From NCBI GenBank assembly GCA_014925825.1, contig JACGCK010000070.1, positions 172,976 through 236,975 on the forward strand: DNA of 64,000 bases, read 5' to 3'. The stretch's first letter is position 1; each line of letters starts with the position of its first letter. The notes under the pieces are model-generated. The model worked only from the letters and a program-made list of their open reading frames with translations, was not told the DNA's origin and ran no database searches. The stretch comes from Pholiota molesta. Its lineage: Eukaryota > Basidiomycota > Agaricomycetes > Agaricales > Strophariaceae. Shown here in pieces: positions 35,409 through 46,661 of the stretch. The translations under genes were made by a program, and so were the position numbers.

Positions 35409-37271
35409 ATGCCTTTCCTAAAATTTAACAGCCGCAATTCAGATTCATCTGACACGACAGACTCAGAATCAGACGCAGAGGAGCCACAGCAACCGCCGCC
35501 GCCGCCATTACCAAGCTCAAGCCAGACCGTGCTACTGCCTGTACCACGACACGATTGGGCTGAATTTGACATTTCTTCACTTCTGGATCCTTTAAAATCT
35601 GTTAAATTTGATGTGGATTTACGATGGCCTTCCGCTCAGCTTTCTCGCTATGTCTTCAGAGGTATGAGAATTTTATATGTTATACAAGTAATTCCGTCCT
35701 GATGTTCATAATACCATAGCGTCGATGTGGTTCAGATCGCCTGCTGCGATTGAAGGCCTGCCGACTGAAATCCTAGTGGAAATATTCATGTACATGGGTT
35801 GGAAGGATGTTCTGTGTAGTCGTCAGGTAAGTATTCACATCAACTCTTTCTTATAGATTGAAAAGAGATTCTCTCGTCTATATAGAGCTGCAAACGTCTG
35901 TTCGAAATTTCCACTGCGCGTACCCTATGGCTGTCACTATTTCACCGGCTTTGCCGAGAATTAAAATTTCCACCTATTCTAGAGGGTCCAATGAACGTGT
36001 ACACAGCCAAAGAACTTGAGCGCGTTGTCCTGAGACGTGTCTCCGCTGAAATCTGTTGGAATTCCCAGTCACCCAACGCATACCCTATTCCAAAACACGG
36101 TCCCCAAGGTGTTCGTACGGGCAACCTTAGCACGCATATCGTTGATGGAGGCAGGTGGCTTCTTACAATATCTCACAAACGTGAAGCAAGACGAGTTCTT
36201 GCTTATGACCTGGACAAACCCTTCCCACAAGACCCTCGATGCATCATCGAGCTAATGCATACCAATCCTGAACCACACTGGCTGATGAGTACTGACGTGG
36301 ATCCCACTCAAACCATGTTGACTTTCAACCTTTCTTTAATCCCTGACTCAACTTCCTTCCGTCGGACGTCCGACGACGCTCTCCCTCGTCCCGAGATTCA
36401 TATTTACCGTGTGTGTACGAAGGGCCATGGAAGTCAAGCGACGCTAGAGGCACAGAGAATCAAATCGCTTCAGAGCAACAGCGGAGAATTTAGCGTTGTT
36501 CACTCTTTCCATGGGCATCACTTCGCTCGAAACTTGGATGGATCTTCGGTTTCGGCGCTTGAAATTTGCAATTGGCACTTGTCAGGTCCGTCAATCCACA
36601 CGAAATCTTTCATTTTCTATTCAGGTCTCGATCCCGTCAGTATAATTTGTTCAAAATGTCTCCCTTAGCACTGCTGACGAATTTCTCTGCCATAGATACT
36701 AATGACTTTTCTTCCAAACAACAAATTTGTCGCCATTTTCAAACAGCATATTGATCTCTACGACATTACACACCTTCATTCAGTCCCGGCTGGCAAAATT
36801 GAACGTGAATGGTCACTCGAGCCATATTGGACTCACTCGGATACCGAATTGGGACCGATCGATTTTTCGAAAGCACACTGTGATCAAAACGAATCCCGCA
36901 TTGCCATTGGCACCCAAAAAGGCATATTTGGCTTGACTGTTCCGTTTGAGAAGGATAGCACTCCGTCCTATGAACGGATTACAAACCTGGAGCTTTCGCC
37001 TCGATATCAAAGCTGTTTAGGAATCGACAAGATTTATTCTCACAATGGAAAGGGAGTCGTTAGAGTTGCGAGCTATACCTGGCCTGACAACCGCAACGTT
37101 GGTAAAAAGGACACTCTACTACCGACTCCTCCAACTGGGTGGAGAGAATGGAAGTTCAAGCAGCATTGGGGGTTGCTTCCCCGTCTCGATGAAAGGTCAA
37201 CCCGGGTTTTTACGTACACAGGCCATAACTGGGTTATGAGGATTTTGCGTCTACATGAAAGTACAGGATGA
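35409..37271 (+). CDS. F-box protein, intact member of a local family
   Basis: Four exons (35409-35661, 35720-35826, 35886-36635, 36696-37271) encode 561 aa with no frame problem. The N-terminus has an acidic Ser/Asp run (SSDTTDSESDAEE) and polyproline. The F-box is at about 90-130, GLPTEILVEIFMYMGWKDVL then SRQSCKRLFEIS, across two introns. The rest is a fungal-type beta-rich C-terminal region (GRWLLTISHKREARRVLAYDL, MTFLPNNKFVAIFKQHIDLYD). By family it should be a Skp1-Cul1 substrate receptor; the target is unknown. Two relatives lie at 46206-46661 (fragment) and 50643-52200 (damaged). Confidence 0.85.
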
Positions 37272-37745
37272 CATTGTCAGTAAATATCTGGGCTTTGATA
37301 TCGCTACCATCTTTCCATGAAATTTGATCATGCTCCATGTATCTTTTTGAAGATCTTTAGCGAACAGACTTGCAGCTTCTTCAGATAAATTTCTAGCCCC
37401 TTCCGAAGGGGGCATACAAGCATACCAGATACTGAATATCATACGGGTCGATTCACGAACACACCAATATGCCGGGCCGAATTTTTGTTGCCGGCGGACC
37501 GAGGATACTGATATTCAGCAGGTATTTATCGCATCTCTCACTATCTTCATCTACCAGGCTGGATCAGGAGGAACGCACCCGGTTTGGATTTCCAACTCTC
37601 TCACCAGCCGGCCCAAACGCTAACTAAACTTTCTCAAGCTTCACGTTATCAAGATCAATCCCCAAAACAAACATGTCCACATCGTTAACGTTAATGCTCC
37701 ATGCCCTCTGTTCCCTCTTCCCGACTTTCTCACATCCGCGCACAC
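37272..37745. other. Spacer before the dehydrogenase gene
   Basis: The 3' flank of the F-box gene and upstream region of the dehydrogenase. No gene is supported. Confidence 0.5.
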
Positions 37746-39193
37746 ATGCATAGCTCGCAGTCCCCTAAAGTGGTCCTAACCCGCAACCTGGGTCCAGATG
37801 TCATGCCTTTCCTTGAACGCCGGCAGGATATCGAAGTGAGTTGGGCTGGGTTGTTGCCATAACAAGTTCAATGGCTGAATTGAACCCAGCTTGTAGTTTG
37901 GGGTCAAGACCGCGCCTGCGACAGAGAATGGCTACTTGAACACGTCCCAGGAGCGGCTGCACTTATTGTGATCCTCACCGATCGGGTACTATCTGCTGTA
38001 TTCTGTCGCGTGCATGTTCAACAGCTCTGACGATGGAATCTGACATATCTAGATCGACGCGGAAGTCCTTGATGCAGGTCAATCCCACCTTCCCTATGCA
38101 CATCAGCAGAAGAATCTAAATGCCTGGTCTTCCACAGCTGGTCCACAACTCCAAGTTGTTTCTACGATGTCGGTGGGATACGGTCAGTTCGACGGCCTCC
38201 GAACAATGGGTTGCATGGTTATCCAGTTAATACGGACCCACAGACCACATAAACGTTAAGGAACTAGCCAAGCGCAACATCAAGCTTGGATACACACCCG
38301 ATGTCCTGACGGACGCAGGTAAGATCCTCTTCGACTCCACTGCCATACTAAATAATCATGCCCGCAGTCGCCGATACATCTATCATGCTAGCGCTCATGG
38401 CAGGCCGCAACGCACGCGAATCCATGACAGTAGTCAACGAAGGCAAAGTACGTCCCCCGTCCCCTCTCACCCTTCCCCACGCTCAACCACCCCTTCTCCC
38501 ACAGTGGCCCGAGTATAACTGGGGCCCCTTCCTCTTCTGCGGCCGCCAACTCAGCGCCTCCGCCTCCTCCCCCACCCGCACAGTCGGCTTCCTGGGCTTC
38601 GGCCGCATCGCGTACGCCACGCTCGCGCGGCTCGTCCCCTTCGGCTTCACACACTGCATATACACCGCAGCCCCGCCTCCGCGCCGACGCCCGAGCGCGA
38701 CGCCGCGCTCCAGGCGAAACACAGCCTGGAGGCGGTGCGGCGCGTCGACCTCGCCACGCTCGCCGCGGAGAGCGACGTCGTGTTCGTGCTCGCGCCGGGC
38801 GGGGCGGCGACGGCGAACCTCGTCGACGAGGGCTTTTGGGCGCATGAAGAAGACGGCCGTGCTGGTGAACACGAGCCGGGGGACGCTCGTGGATTCGCAT
38901 GCGCTGGCGCGGGCGCTGAGGGATCGGTGGATATGGGGTGCGGGCGTGGATGTGGTCACTGGCGAGCCGCAGATCTCTGCGGACCACCCGCTGGTGAGAG
39001 AGCCAAGGTATGTGATGTGCCTGTTGGTTGGGAAGATGACTGATTATTGGAAATTTGTAGGTGTATTGTTCTACCTCATATTGGAAGTGCGACGGTGGAG
39101 ACACGGATCGATATGGCTACGCTAGCGGTCAAGAATGCACTTGCTGTGATTTCTGGCACGGAAATGCCCGCTTCATTGGATTTGACCAGCTAA
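37746..39193 (+). CDS. D-2-hydroxyacid dehydrogenase (glyoxylate/hydroxypyruvate reductase type)
   Basis: A NAD(P)H-dependent oxidoreductase that interconverts 2-oxo and D-2-hydroxy acids. The start at 37746 gives MHSSQSPKVVLTRNLGPDV. Exons joined across short introns read REWLLEHVPGAAALIVIL, VVSTMSVGY-DHINVKELAKR and NIKLGYTPDVLTDA. The Rossmann motif is GFLGFGRIAYATLARL. All three catalytic residues are visible: Arg in VNTSRGTLVDSHAL, Glu in VVTGEPQISADHPL, His in CIVLPHIGSATVETR. The stop is at 39193. Two single-base gaps interrupt the frame near 38665 and 38836. It heads a duplicated block: a decayed second copy is at 41650-42362, and both stand upstream of an AsaB-like gene in the same orientation. 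Confidence 0.88.
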
Positions 39194-39772
39194 AATGTGT
39201 ATTGCTTATGTCGCCTTTATGTTGCCATTAATACGATCCCGCGTTCTGTGTATGTCCGTTGTCCTCGTCCCTTATGCTTCACTTAAATGGGTGTATAGTG
39301 GCCGAAATATTATGCAAACACGAAGCCGCATAACCACTCTATTGTAGGCGAATATTCCGCTCATCTCTAAGGATGTTCCTATATCCTGAAAGAGGCGCCG
39401 GGTCAAGATATCCCTTGCAAAATATTGAAGACCGCGACATCAAGTAGCAGTCACAGCTCGAAACACCTTATCATTCCTTCTATTTTTGAGTCAATTCCAT
39501 GCACAATTTAGTTCCACTGCCTTCAATTTAATAAGCATCTTAGTCAACTTTCTATGTATTAAAGTTTTGTTAGTAAGTCAAGTAGTGACGAATTCGACCA
39601 TCACGCAAGACCGACCAGAAATGAGGTCACGGTCTATTATAATACACGACCTGGACCAAGTTCTTCGCTGGAGAAGCTTAGCCTGGCACCTATAAAATAA
39701 AGCAACTCGATCTCACAATGTTGCATTCACAAGCTTTTCATTTACTCTCACTGTTGCGCAGTACAAAAAACA
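39194..39772. other. Spacer between dehydrogenase and AsaB-like copy A
   Basis: Carries sequence repeated at 42363-43122 and 44450-45137 (for example TATGCRAACACGAAGCCGC and AGTAAGTCAAGYAGT), so this promoter-bearing spacer is part of the duplicated unit. No gene is seen. Confidence 0.6.
39691..39700 (+). promoter_or_regulatory. TATA box of AsaB-like copy A
   Basis: TATAAAATAA lies 82 bp upstream of the ATG in the context GGCACCTATAAAATA, conserved in copies B and C. The spacing is normal for fungal core promoters. Confidence 0.6.
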
Positions 39773-40730
39773 ATGTCTCTACTCCGACATCGACCGCCAC
39801 CAAACTCGCGTACTTCCTGCCACCCAAAGACGGCGTGCGCGCGTATCAGAGTATCAACGCTGACCCCATCACCGGCCAGCGCAAGAACTTTGGCTACGAG
39901 GAGAAAGACGTCGTTATCGAGAACGTGCGGGGCAAAGAGGACACGATCTCGCTCGATACCACTGGATTCCAATACTACAAGCATCCGTCTCAGCACAAGG
40001 CGTTCAAGAATGACGACGATATCCGTGCGGAATATTATCCTGAGAGCGCAGACCTCATCAAGAAGGTGACAGGGGCCTCTCGCGTCGTATTCTTTGATCA
40101 TAGTAAGTATCATTGCTCTCTCTGCATGTCCTCAAAATAACCGATGTATCATTGTTATTACAGCCATTCGCCGCCACCGACCAGGCCACATCGGTGACGA
40201 TAGCCCAGACACCCGCCAACCTGTATCGGGGGTGCACGTCGACCAATCCTCTGCTGCGTCCATAGCGCGCGTGCACCGCCATCTCCCCGCTGAGGAGGTG
40301 CCGAGCTGCTTTCGAAGCGCTTCCAGATCATCAACCTCTGGCGCCCCATCGAAAATCCTGCCATCGACTGGCCTCTGGCGCTGTGCGACTACAGAAGCGT
40401 CAACGTGGAGGAGGATGTGGTCCCCGTCGCGCTCGTCTACCCCGACCGCGAAGGCGAAACTCTTGGTGTGAAACCAACAAGAACCATAAGTGGAAGTACC
40501 TTCATGGGATGACTCCGGATGAGGTTGCTCTCATTAAATGGTAAGCATTTTGTGAGAATATCTGTTTGAGGAGGGTGACTGACGAAATATTCAATCATAG
40601 CTTCGATTCCGTTCAAGATGGCAGTGTTGCTGTATTTACGCCACACACTGGCTTCTTTGATCCATTGACTCCTGCAGACGCACCTCCTCGCCAATCCATC
40701 GAGCTTCGGGCTCTTGTATTCTATGATTGA
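39773..40730 (+). CDS. AsaB/CmcJ-like hydroxylase/desaturase, copy A
   Basis: Exons 39773-40102, 40164-40540 and 40601-40730 match copies B and C. With three bases restored (near 39778, 40303 and 40470) the length equals copy C exactly, 279 aa. Family landmarks: SRVVFFDHTIRR across intron 1, VHVDQSSAASIARVHRHLP, RFQIINLWRPIENPA, LALCDYRSV, GETLGV, KWKYLHGMTPDEV, VAVFTPHTGF and SIELRALVFYD. Characterised relatives are AsaB of aspergillic acid and CmcJ of cephamycin biosynthesis, which oxidise small natural products. Whether copy A is active depends on whether the three gaps are real. Confidence 0.75.
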
Positions 40731-41649
40731 AATTTGTAGATATTTCTTCACCTTTCTGTTGTCTGCTACTTCGAGGAGAGCGCGAAATCTAGCGGAAGGT
40801 CCGATATTTCATCGTATCATACGGGCGTAGTAATGGCTTTACCCTGCTTGCAGCTTTACTGTGCTTGTCGCAGCCTTGTGGATCTTCTTTTTTAAATTGT
40901 CTTTGAACGAAATTCTGAATTTATTAGATGTGCTACCTGGACTACCTACCAACTTGCCTCGCGCACTTATGGGTAGAGTATGGGGCGCGCCGCAGCTTCC
41001 TGACCCGCAATTCCTAGTTCAACCTGAGTTCGACAGAGCGACAGGAACGCACACACATGTGCCAATATCATATTAGTGGGGGACTGCGCCCAGCAGTTAG
41101 TGTTAGAAATGACAGTCTGCAGCATGCATGATACAGCTCAACTAATTTCTCCGACTCCGGCTCTAAACTTCGGACAAGAAATAACAAGACTTCAACATCG
41201 CATGTGGGATATAGGGCATATAGTACATTTTTAAGCTACATAGACGATAGGCATAATCTGAACCCAAATATTCATGGTATGCAAAGTCCAAAACGACCCA
41301 GTGTGTGTCTAAATGTAAAAATGCGGTTTGAGCTTTCGTTGAAACAAGGAGTATCATCCCAGTTATAAGGCATTGAATATCCACGGTTGGTGATTGTGTG
41401 ACCGCAGGGAGAAGTGAAGACAATTTTCGGGTGGCATCCTCATCTCCTGGTGATACTAATTCCAGCATCCTGATACCTTCCTTCTCGGGAGTTCAGCATA
41501 CAGCTTGCTGATATGATCCAGCACATCACCGCCGCGTCTATACCGAGGGAATCCATATAAGTATGCTGGATAGTAACCAGCGTGTCCCCAGTCAAGGATT
41601 CAGAGCTGTCCGCGGGCGTCGCGATCATGTTGCGCGTGCCAGGTCCTGG
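40731..41649. other. Spacer between AsaB-like copy A and the decayed dehydrogenase
   Basis: Minus-strand frames at 41163-41784 look non-coding; no domain or splice-linked exon was found. The right end merges into degenerate dehydrogenase sequence. Confidence 0.45.
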
Positions 41650-41767
41650 CGTGCCCGCGCTCGCCGCGGAGAGCGACATTGTGTTCGTGCTCGCGCGCCG
41701 TGCGGGGGCGGCGACGACGGGCCTCGTCGATGAGGGCTTCTTGCGGAGCATGAAGAAGCCGGCCGTG

Positions 41768-41994
41768 TGAAAAGCCCCCTGCAATGATGCGAGGGGAAAA
41801 CACTACGAGAACGCTGACTTAGGGAAGACAAAACAGAGAGAGGAACCACGCTTGTATGGGAACGGCTACGTGAGAGTACAGAGAGTGCTAGGAGCGAGAA
41901 GAGAGACAGACAGACAGGGGCGAGATCACCTAATTAAGGTGATCTCGCTAATACAGGCAAACAACGGTAAGCGCCGGTAAGCGCCAGCCATACA
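41768..41994. mobile_element. Solo LTR (227 bp) with 5-bp target-site duplication
   Basis: The insertion starts TGAAAAGCCCCC and ends GCCAGCCATACA, the canonical TG...CA ends of an LTR. It is flanked on both sides by CCGTG (41763-41767 and 41995-41999), a 5-bp target duplication. Removing the element and one CCGTG restores the dehydrogenase sequence GGCCGTGCTGGTGAAC seen in the intact copy. No internal retroelement region is present, so it is a recombined solo LTR or a very short non-autonomous element. Direction is not determined. Confidence 0.88.
41920..41948. repeat. Perfect inverted repeat inside the solo LTR
   Basis: Arms GCGAGATCACCT and AGGTGATCTCGC (12 bp each, perfect) flank a 5-nt AATTA loop. 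It could be a transcription-factor palindrome or an RNA hairpin of the LTR. A direct repeat GGTAAGCGCC (twice, about 41966-41985) follows. Confidence 0.7.
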
Positions 41995-42362
41995 CCGTGC
42001 TGGTGAACACGAGCCGGGGGACGCTCGTGGACTCGCATGCGCGGGCGCGGGCGCTGAGGGAGCGGTGGATATGGGGCGTAGGTGTGAATGTGGTCACTGG
42101 CGAGCCGCAGATCTCTGCCGACCACCCGCTGGTGAGAGAGCGAAGGTGTGTGGTGTACTAATTGACTTTCGAGGTTGACGTTGATGATGTTGACAACTGA
42201 TTATTGGAATATGGTAGGTGCATAGTTCTATCTCATATCGGAAGTGCGCCGGTGGAGACCCGGATCGATATGGCTACGCTAGCGGTCAAGAATCCACTCG
42301 CTGTGATTTCTGGCACGGAAATGCCCGCTTCATTGGATTTGACCCAGATTTGACCAGCTAAA

Positions 42363-43122
42363 TGTGCATCGCTTTCTGCTGCTGTCTTTAGTGTCGTCAT
42401 TGATACCCCCTTCTGTGCATGTTCGTTGTCCTTGTCCCAACATCACCTCAACCTTACGAAGACTGAGGACTATGTGACGAGAGCCATATTATGCGAACAC
42501 GAAGCCGCACAATCAGCGTATAGTAGACGAATTGACCAATATTGCGCCATAAACTACTTTGGTTCGTCCAGTGTGTAAGCCATGAATCATTTGCCAATGA
42601 AAAGAGGCGACTCGACCGTTCTTTCAACGTACAACTCTAGGATTAACACCCGGACGCAGGATATCCGGGATACCTTAATTCGAAGGGGAAAAAACGGCTG
42701 CATTTTTCGTCAAACAATGAATACTCCGCCTGGCTATCTCTAAGGTCATATCCTTAAAAGAGGCGCAGGGGTCAAGATGCGTCTTACAATTTTATCATTA
42801 AATCTTGAAGCTTAGAGACCTCTCTACTGTATTCTTTTCTACTTTGTAGTCCATTCCATGCACAATTCGACCTTCAACTTGATAGGCATCTCTTACTCAA
42901 CTTTCTATAAATGAAAAACTGGTTAGTAAGTCAAGCAGTTACAAATTCAACCATCGCGCAAGACCGGCCAGAAATTAGGTCATGGATGATTAGATGAGCA
43001 AGTTCTCCGCTGGTACCAAGTTTAACCTGGCACCTATAAAATACAGCAACTCAATCTCACAATGATGCATTCACAAGCGAAGCTTCTCATTTAGCTCTTA
43101 CTCTTACGCAGTACACAAAACA
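42363..43122. other. Duplicated spacer upstream of AsaB-like copy B
   Basis: Paralogous to 39194-39772. Contains the TATA box of copy B and no gene. Confidence 0.6.
43035..43044 (+). promoter_or_regulatory. TATA box of AsaB-like copy B
   Basis: TATAAAATAC in the context GGCACCTATAAAATA, 88 bp upstream of the ATG; shared with copies A and C. Confidence 0.6.
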
Positions 43123-44085
43123 ATGTCTTCTACTCCGATATCGACCACCACCAAGCTCGCGTACTTCTTGGCACCCGAAGACGGTGTGCGTGCGTATCAG
43201 CGCACCAACACTGACCCCATCACTGGCGAGCGCAAGAGAAATTTTGGCCGCGAGGAGAAAGACGTCGTTATCGAGAACGTCCGGGGCAAAGAGGACACGG
43301 TTTCGCTGGACACAACTGGATTCCAATTCTACAAGCATCCGTCTCAGCATAAGGCGTTCAAGAATGACGACGATATCCGTGCGGAATATTATCCTGAGAG
43401 CGCAGACCTTATCAAAAGGTGACAGGAGCCTCTCGCGTCGTATTCTTTGATCATAGTAAGTATCATTGCTCTCTCAGCATGAGTCCTCAAAATAACTGAT
43501 GTATTATTGTTATTACAGCCATTCGCCGCCACCGCCCGGGCCACACCGGCGACGATACCCCTGACAATCGCCAACCTGCATCGGGGGTGCACGTCGACCA
43601 ATCCTCTGCTGCGTCCATCGCGCGCGTGCACCGCCATCTCCCAGCTGAGGAGGTGCCGAAGCTGCTTTCGAAGCGCTTCCAGATCATTAACCTCTGGCGC
43701 CCCATCGAAAATCCTGCCTTTGACTGGCCTCTGGCGCTGTGCGACTACAGAAGCGTCAACGTGGAGGAGGATGTGATCCCCGTAACGCTCATCTACCCCG
43801 ACCGCGAAGGCGAAACTCTCGGTGTGAAATCTAACAAGAACCATAAGTGGAAGTACCTTCATGGGATGACTCCGGACGAGGTTGTTCTCATTAAATGGTA
43901 AGCATTGTGAGAATATCTGTTTGAGGAGGGTGACTGACGCAGTATTCAATTATAGCTTTGATTCCGTTCAAGATGGCAGTGTTGCTGTATTTACGCCACA
44001 CACTGGCTTCTTTGATCCATTGACTCCTGCAGACGCACCTCCTCGCCAATCCATCGAGCTTCGGTCTCTTGTATTCTATGATTGA
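43123..44085 (+). CDS. AsaB/CmcJ-like hydroxylase/desaturase, copy B
   Basis: Exons 43123-43455, 43519-43897 and 43956-44085. The start reads MSSTPISTTTKLAYF. One base is missing near 43414 (ATCAAAAGGTGA where copies A and C have ATCAAGAAGGTGA), which makes an early stop in exon 1. Exons 2 and 3 are fully open, with VHVDQSSAAS, NLWRPIENPAFDWPLALCDYR, FTPHTGFFDP and SIELRSLVFYD. With the base restored it would be 280 aa. It is downstream of the decayed dehydrogenase, mirroring the order at copy A. Confidence 0.75.
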
Positions 44086-45137
44086 AATTTTCTAGTTATT
44101 TCTTCACCTTTCTGTAGTCTGCGAATGTATCATTCTCGCTCGGGCGTTGGAGTTTTCGTTTCTGTATCGAATTATGTAAATGCTTCATGAACCATGTCTA
44201 ATTGTGATTGAATTATAAATTACTTGCCGGAGGTATTCTGCGGAATACGAAGCCATATTCTATCCTAATCGCTGACCAGGCAATGAGGCATGCGCTAAGC
44301 GTGCCTCAGCGTTCGTCGGCGTGTCCAAGCGTGCATCAAGTGCGCACGCTGGATGTAGCGGCGTGGACAAGCGTGACAAGTTGCGTGCCAAGTATGGTTC
44401 ATTGTCCTCATTCCCGTATGCTTCGTCTTATTCAAAGACTGTAGAATAAGTGATGGAAGCGATATTATGCGAACACGAAGCCACGCAACCAGCGCATAGT
44501 AGACGAGTTCACCACTGTTGGGCCATTTGCTACTTATGGTCCTTTCAGCGTTATTAGTGTAAAGCAAGAATATTTTTCCAATGACATGGACGACTGGGCC
44601 GTTCTTCAGATACCACTTTGGGACAAAACCTGGACAAGACACTCAGACACAAAATAACCGGTATAACTTTCCTTCTAGGAAAGAGACGGTTGCATCTGTC
44701 ATCAAACAGTGAATATTCTCCCCATCCACGAGGAAGTTCCCATATCTTAGAAGAGGCCTGGCTCAAGATGCCCTTGCCTGATTTTGTCGAATTTGAATGA
44801 CCGCGACATTACATATTACAGCCACAGCTCGAATTACACTCCTTAATAAACCTTTGATATCGAGTCCATTAGACCTTCAATTTAATAAGCATCTTATTAC
44901 TCAACATTTAGGGAATTTGGTTGGTAAGTCAAGTAGTGACAAATTCAACATCACGCAAGACCAATGAGGTAATGAATTTATTAATATTACACTGACCAAG
45001 TTCTTCAAAAGTTCTTCGCTTGTACCGTTGACAAGTATAACTCGCACCTATAAATATAGCAACTTGATCTCAGAAATGACGCATTCACAAGCATCTCATT
45101 CACTCTTAACTGTTGCGCAGTACACAGAAGAAATTCA
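44086..45137. other. Spacer between AsaB-like copies B and C
   Basis: The right half repeats the A and B upstream spacers. The left part (44280-44400) has a short run of CGTGC-containing near-repeats (gcgtgcctcagcg, gcgtgtccaagcgtgcatc, gcgtggacaagcgtgac). No gene is supported. Confidence 0.5.
45049..45058 (+). promoter_or_regulatory. TATA box of AsaB-like copy C
   Basis: TATAAATATA in the context GCACCTATAAATA, 89 bp upstream of the ATG. Confidence 0.6.
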
Positions 45138-46094
45138 ATGTCTTCTACTCCGACATCAACCACCACGACGCTCTCGTACCTCGTGCCACCCAAGGACGGT
45201 GCGCGCCCGTATCTGAACATCAACGTTGACTCCATCACCGGCGAGCGCAAGGAAAACATTGGCCACGCGGACAAAGAAGTCGTAATCGAGAACGTCCGCG
45301 GCAAAGAGGACACACACTCTCTCGATACCACTGGCTTCCAATACTACAAGCATCCGTCTCAACATAAGGCGTTCAGGAACGACGATGATATCCGTGCGGA
45401 ATATTACCCCGAGAGCGCAGACCTTATCAAGAAGGTGACAGGGGCCTCTCGCGTCGTATTCTTCGATCATAGTAAGTCTTGACGCTCTCTCTGCATGAGT
45501 CCTTGGATCAACCGACTTATATTTTTACAGCCATTCGCCGCCACCGACCAGGCCAACTCGACGACAGCCCAGAGAACCGCCAGCCGGTATCGGCGGTGCA
45601 CATCGACCAGTCGTCCGCTGCGTCCGTCGCGCGCGTGCACCGCCATCTCCCCGCTGAGGAGGTCCCAGGGCTGCTTTCGAAGCGCTTCCAGATCATCAAC
45701 CTCTGGCGCCCCATCGAACACCCTGCCTTCGACTGGCCTCTGGCGCTGTGTGACTACAGAAGCGTCGGCGCAGACGATGTGGTCCCTGTCGCGCTCATCT
45801 ACGCCGACCGCGAACCAGGCGAAACTCTTGGTGTGAAGTACAACAAGGACCATAAGTGGAAGTACCTTCATGGAATGACCCCGGACGAGGTTGCTCTCAT
45901 TAAATGGTGAGCATTCTAAGAATATTATTTTGAGGATGGTGAATGACGCAATGTTCAATTATAGCCATGATTCCGTTCAAGATGGCAGTGTTGCTATATT
46001 TACGCCACACACTGGCTTCTTTGATCCATTGACTCCTGCAGACGCACCTCCTCGCCAATCCATCGAGCTTCGCGCCCTCGTATTCTACGATTAA
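45138..46094 (+). CDS. AsaB/CmcJ-like hydroxylase/desaturase, copy C (intact)
   Basis: Exons 45138-45471, 45531-45906 and 45965-46094 give an uninterrupted 279-aa protein starting MSSTPTSTTTTLSYLVPPKD. It holds all family landmarks: SRVVFFDHTIRRHRPG, VHIDQSSAASVARVHRHLP, NLWRPIEHPAFDWPLALCDY, DHKWKYLHGMTPDEV, FTPHTGFFDPLTPAD and IELRALVFYD. The conserved H-x-D and downstream His residues suggest iron/2-oxoglutarate-type chemistry as proposed for the family; that is inference. It ends about 110 bp before a convergent F-box gene fragment. It is the reference copy for judging A and B, and no dehydrogenase precedes it. Confidence 0.88.
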
Positions 46095-46205
46095 GATCTT
46101 GGAGATAGTTCTTCACCTCCCTGTGATCTGCTAGATGTATTGATCTCTTTGGAACTGTCGTATCTAGGTCGTATCTGTATCGCCATATTGAATGCTTCCT
46201 GAGCA

Positions 46206-46661
46206 TATTGTTAATAAGTATAATCTACTCATCGAAGGCGCGAATGGCTCCTGCAATATCTGCCTGGGTGCCCTCTAGATTGTTTTCGCATGTCCCAAGT
46301 ATAGAAGGGCTTTTTTTCTACGAAGACTTGGGAAGGCCATCGCAAAATTACATCATATTTAACAGATTTCAAAGGATCTAGAAGCAAAGAGATGTCAAAT
46401 TCAGCCCATTCGTGTCGTGGCACCGACAGTACTTAGTGGCATGGTCTGGCTTGAACTTGGTAATGGTGGTGGCGGTTGTCGACATTTGTCTGCCTCTTCT
46501 GCCTCTGAGTCTGAATCCGTTGCATCAGAGCAGTCTGAATTGTGTCTTTGAAGTTTTAGCATGGAGGAAAATGTTGGCAGATGGTAAGTAACGACAGGAC
46601 TATGTAACAAGTTCAACTGCCGCTGAGTTTGCAGTTCTGCACTCCGACCGCCTACCGGCAC
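46206..46661 (-). pseudogene. Fragment of an F-box family gene (first exon only)
   Basis: Read on the minus strand it parallels the N-terminus of the intact F-box gene at 35409: SDCSDATDSDSEAEE, QPPPPLPSSSQT, then after a frame step PRHEWAEFDISLLLDPLKSVK and LRWPS. The F-box exon and everything downstream are missing; the fragment stops where the AsaB-like copy C 3' flank begins. It was probably truncated by the duplication that placed copy C here. Confidence 0.75.

Larger units (their letters stand above)
41650..42362 (+). pseudogene. Truncated 2-hydroxyacid dehydrogenase copy split by a solo LTR
   Basis: Similarity to the intact gene starts inside the second half (PALAAESDIVFVLA, GLVDEGFLRSMKK), is interrupted after KKPAV at 41767, and resumes at 41995 with TVLVNTSRGTLVDS. 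It then continues through VVTGEPQISADHPL, the intron, and RIDMATLAVKNPLAVISGTE to 42362. The N-terminal half, including the Rossmann GxGxxG, is absent, and the catalytic-His exon reads IVLSHIGSAPVE with a Pro-to-Ser change. It is a clear pseudogene independent of sequencing quality, because it lacks half the gene and carries an insertion. Confidence 0.88.
37746..46094 (+). repeat. Duplicated block: dehydrogenase + AsaB-like gene, expanded to 2 and 3 copies
   Basis: Unit 1: dehydrogenase (37746-39193), spacer, copy A. Unit 2: truncated dehydrogenase with solo LTR (41650-42362), spacer, copy B. Unit 3: spacer and copy C only. All are on the + strand with matching spacers and TATA boxes, implying successive tandem duplication with 5' truncation. 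Confidence 0.8.

Noticed and set aside
41163..41784. Minus-strand gene between AsaB-like copy A and the pseudogene
   Set aside because: Right half is antisense of the dehydrogenase pseudogene and the left half has no recognisable feature.
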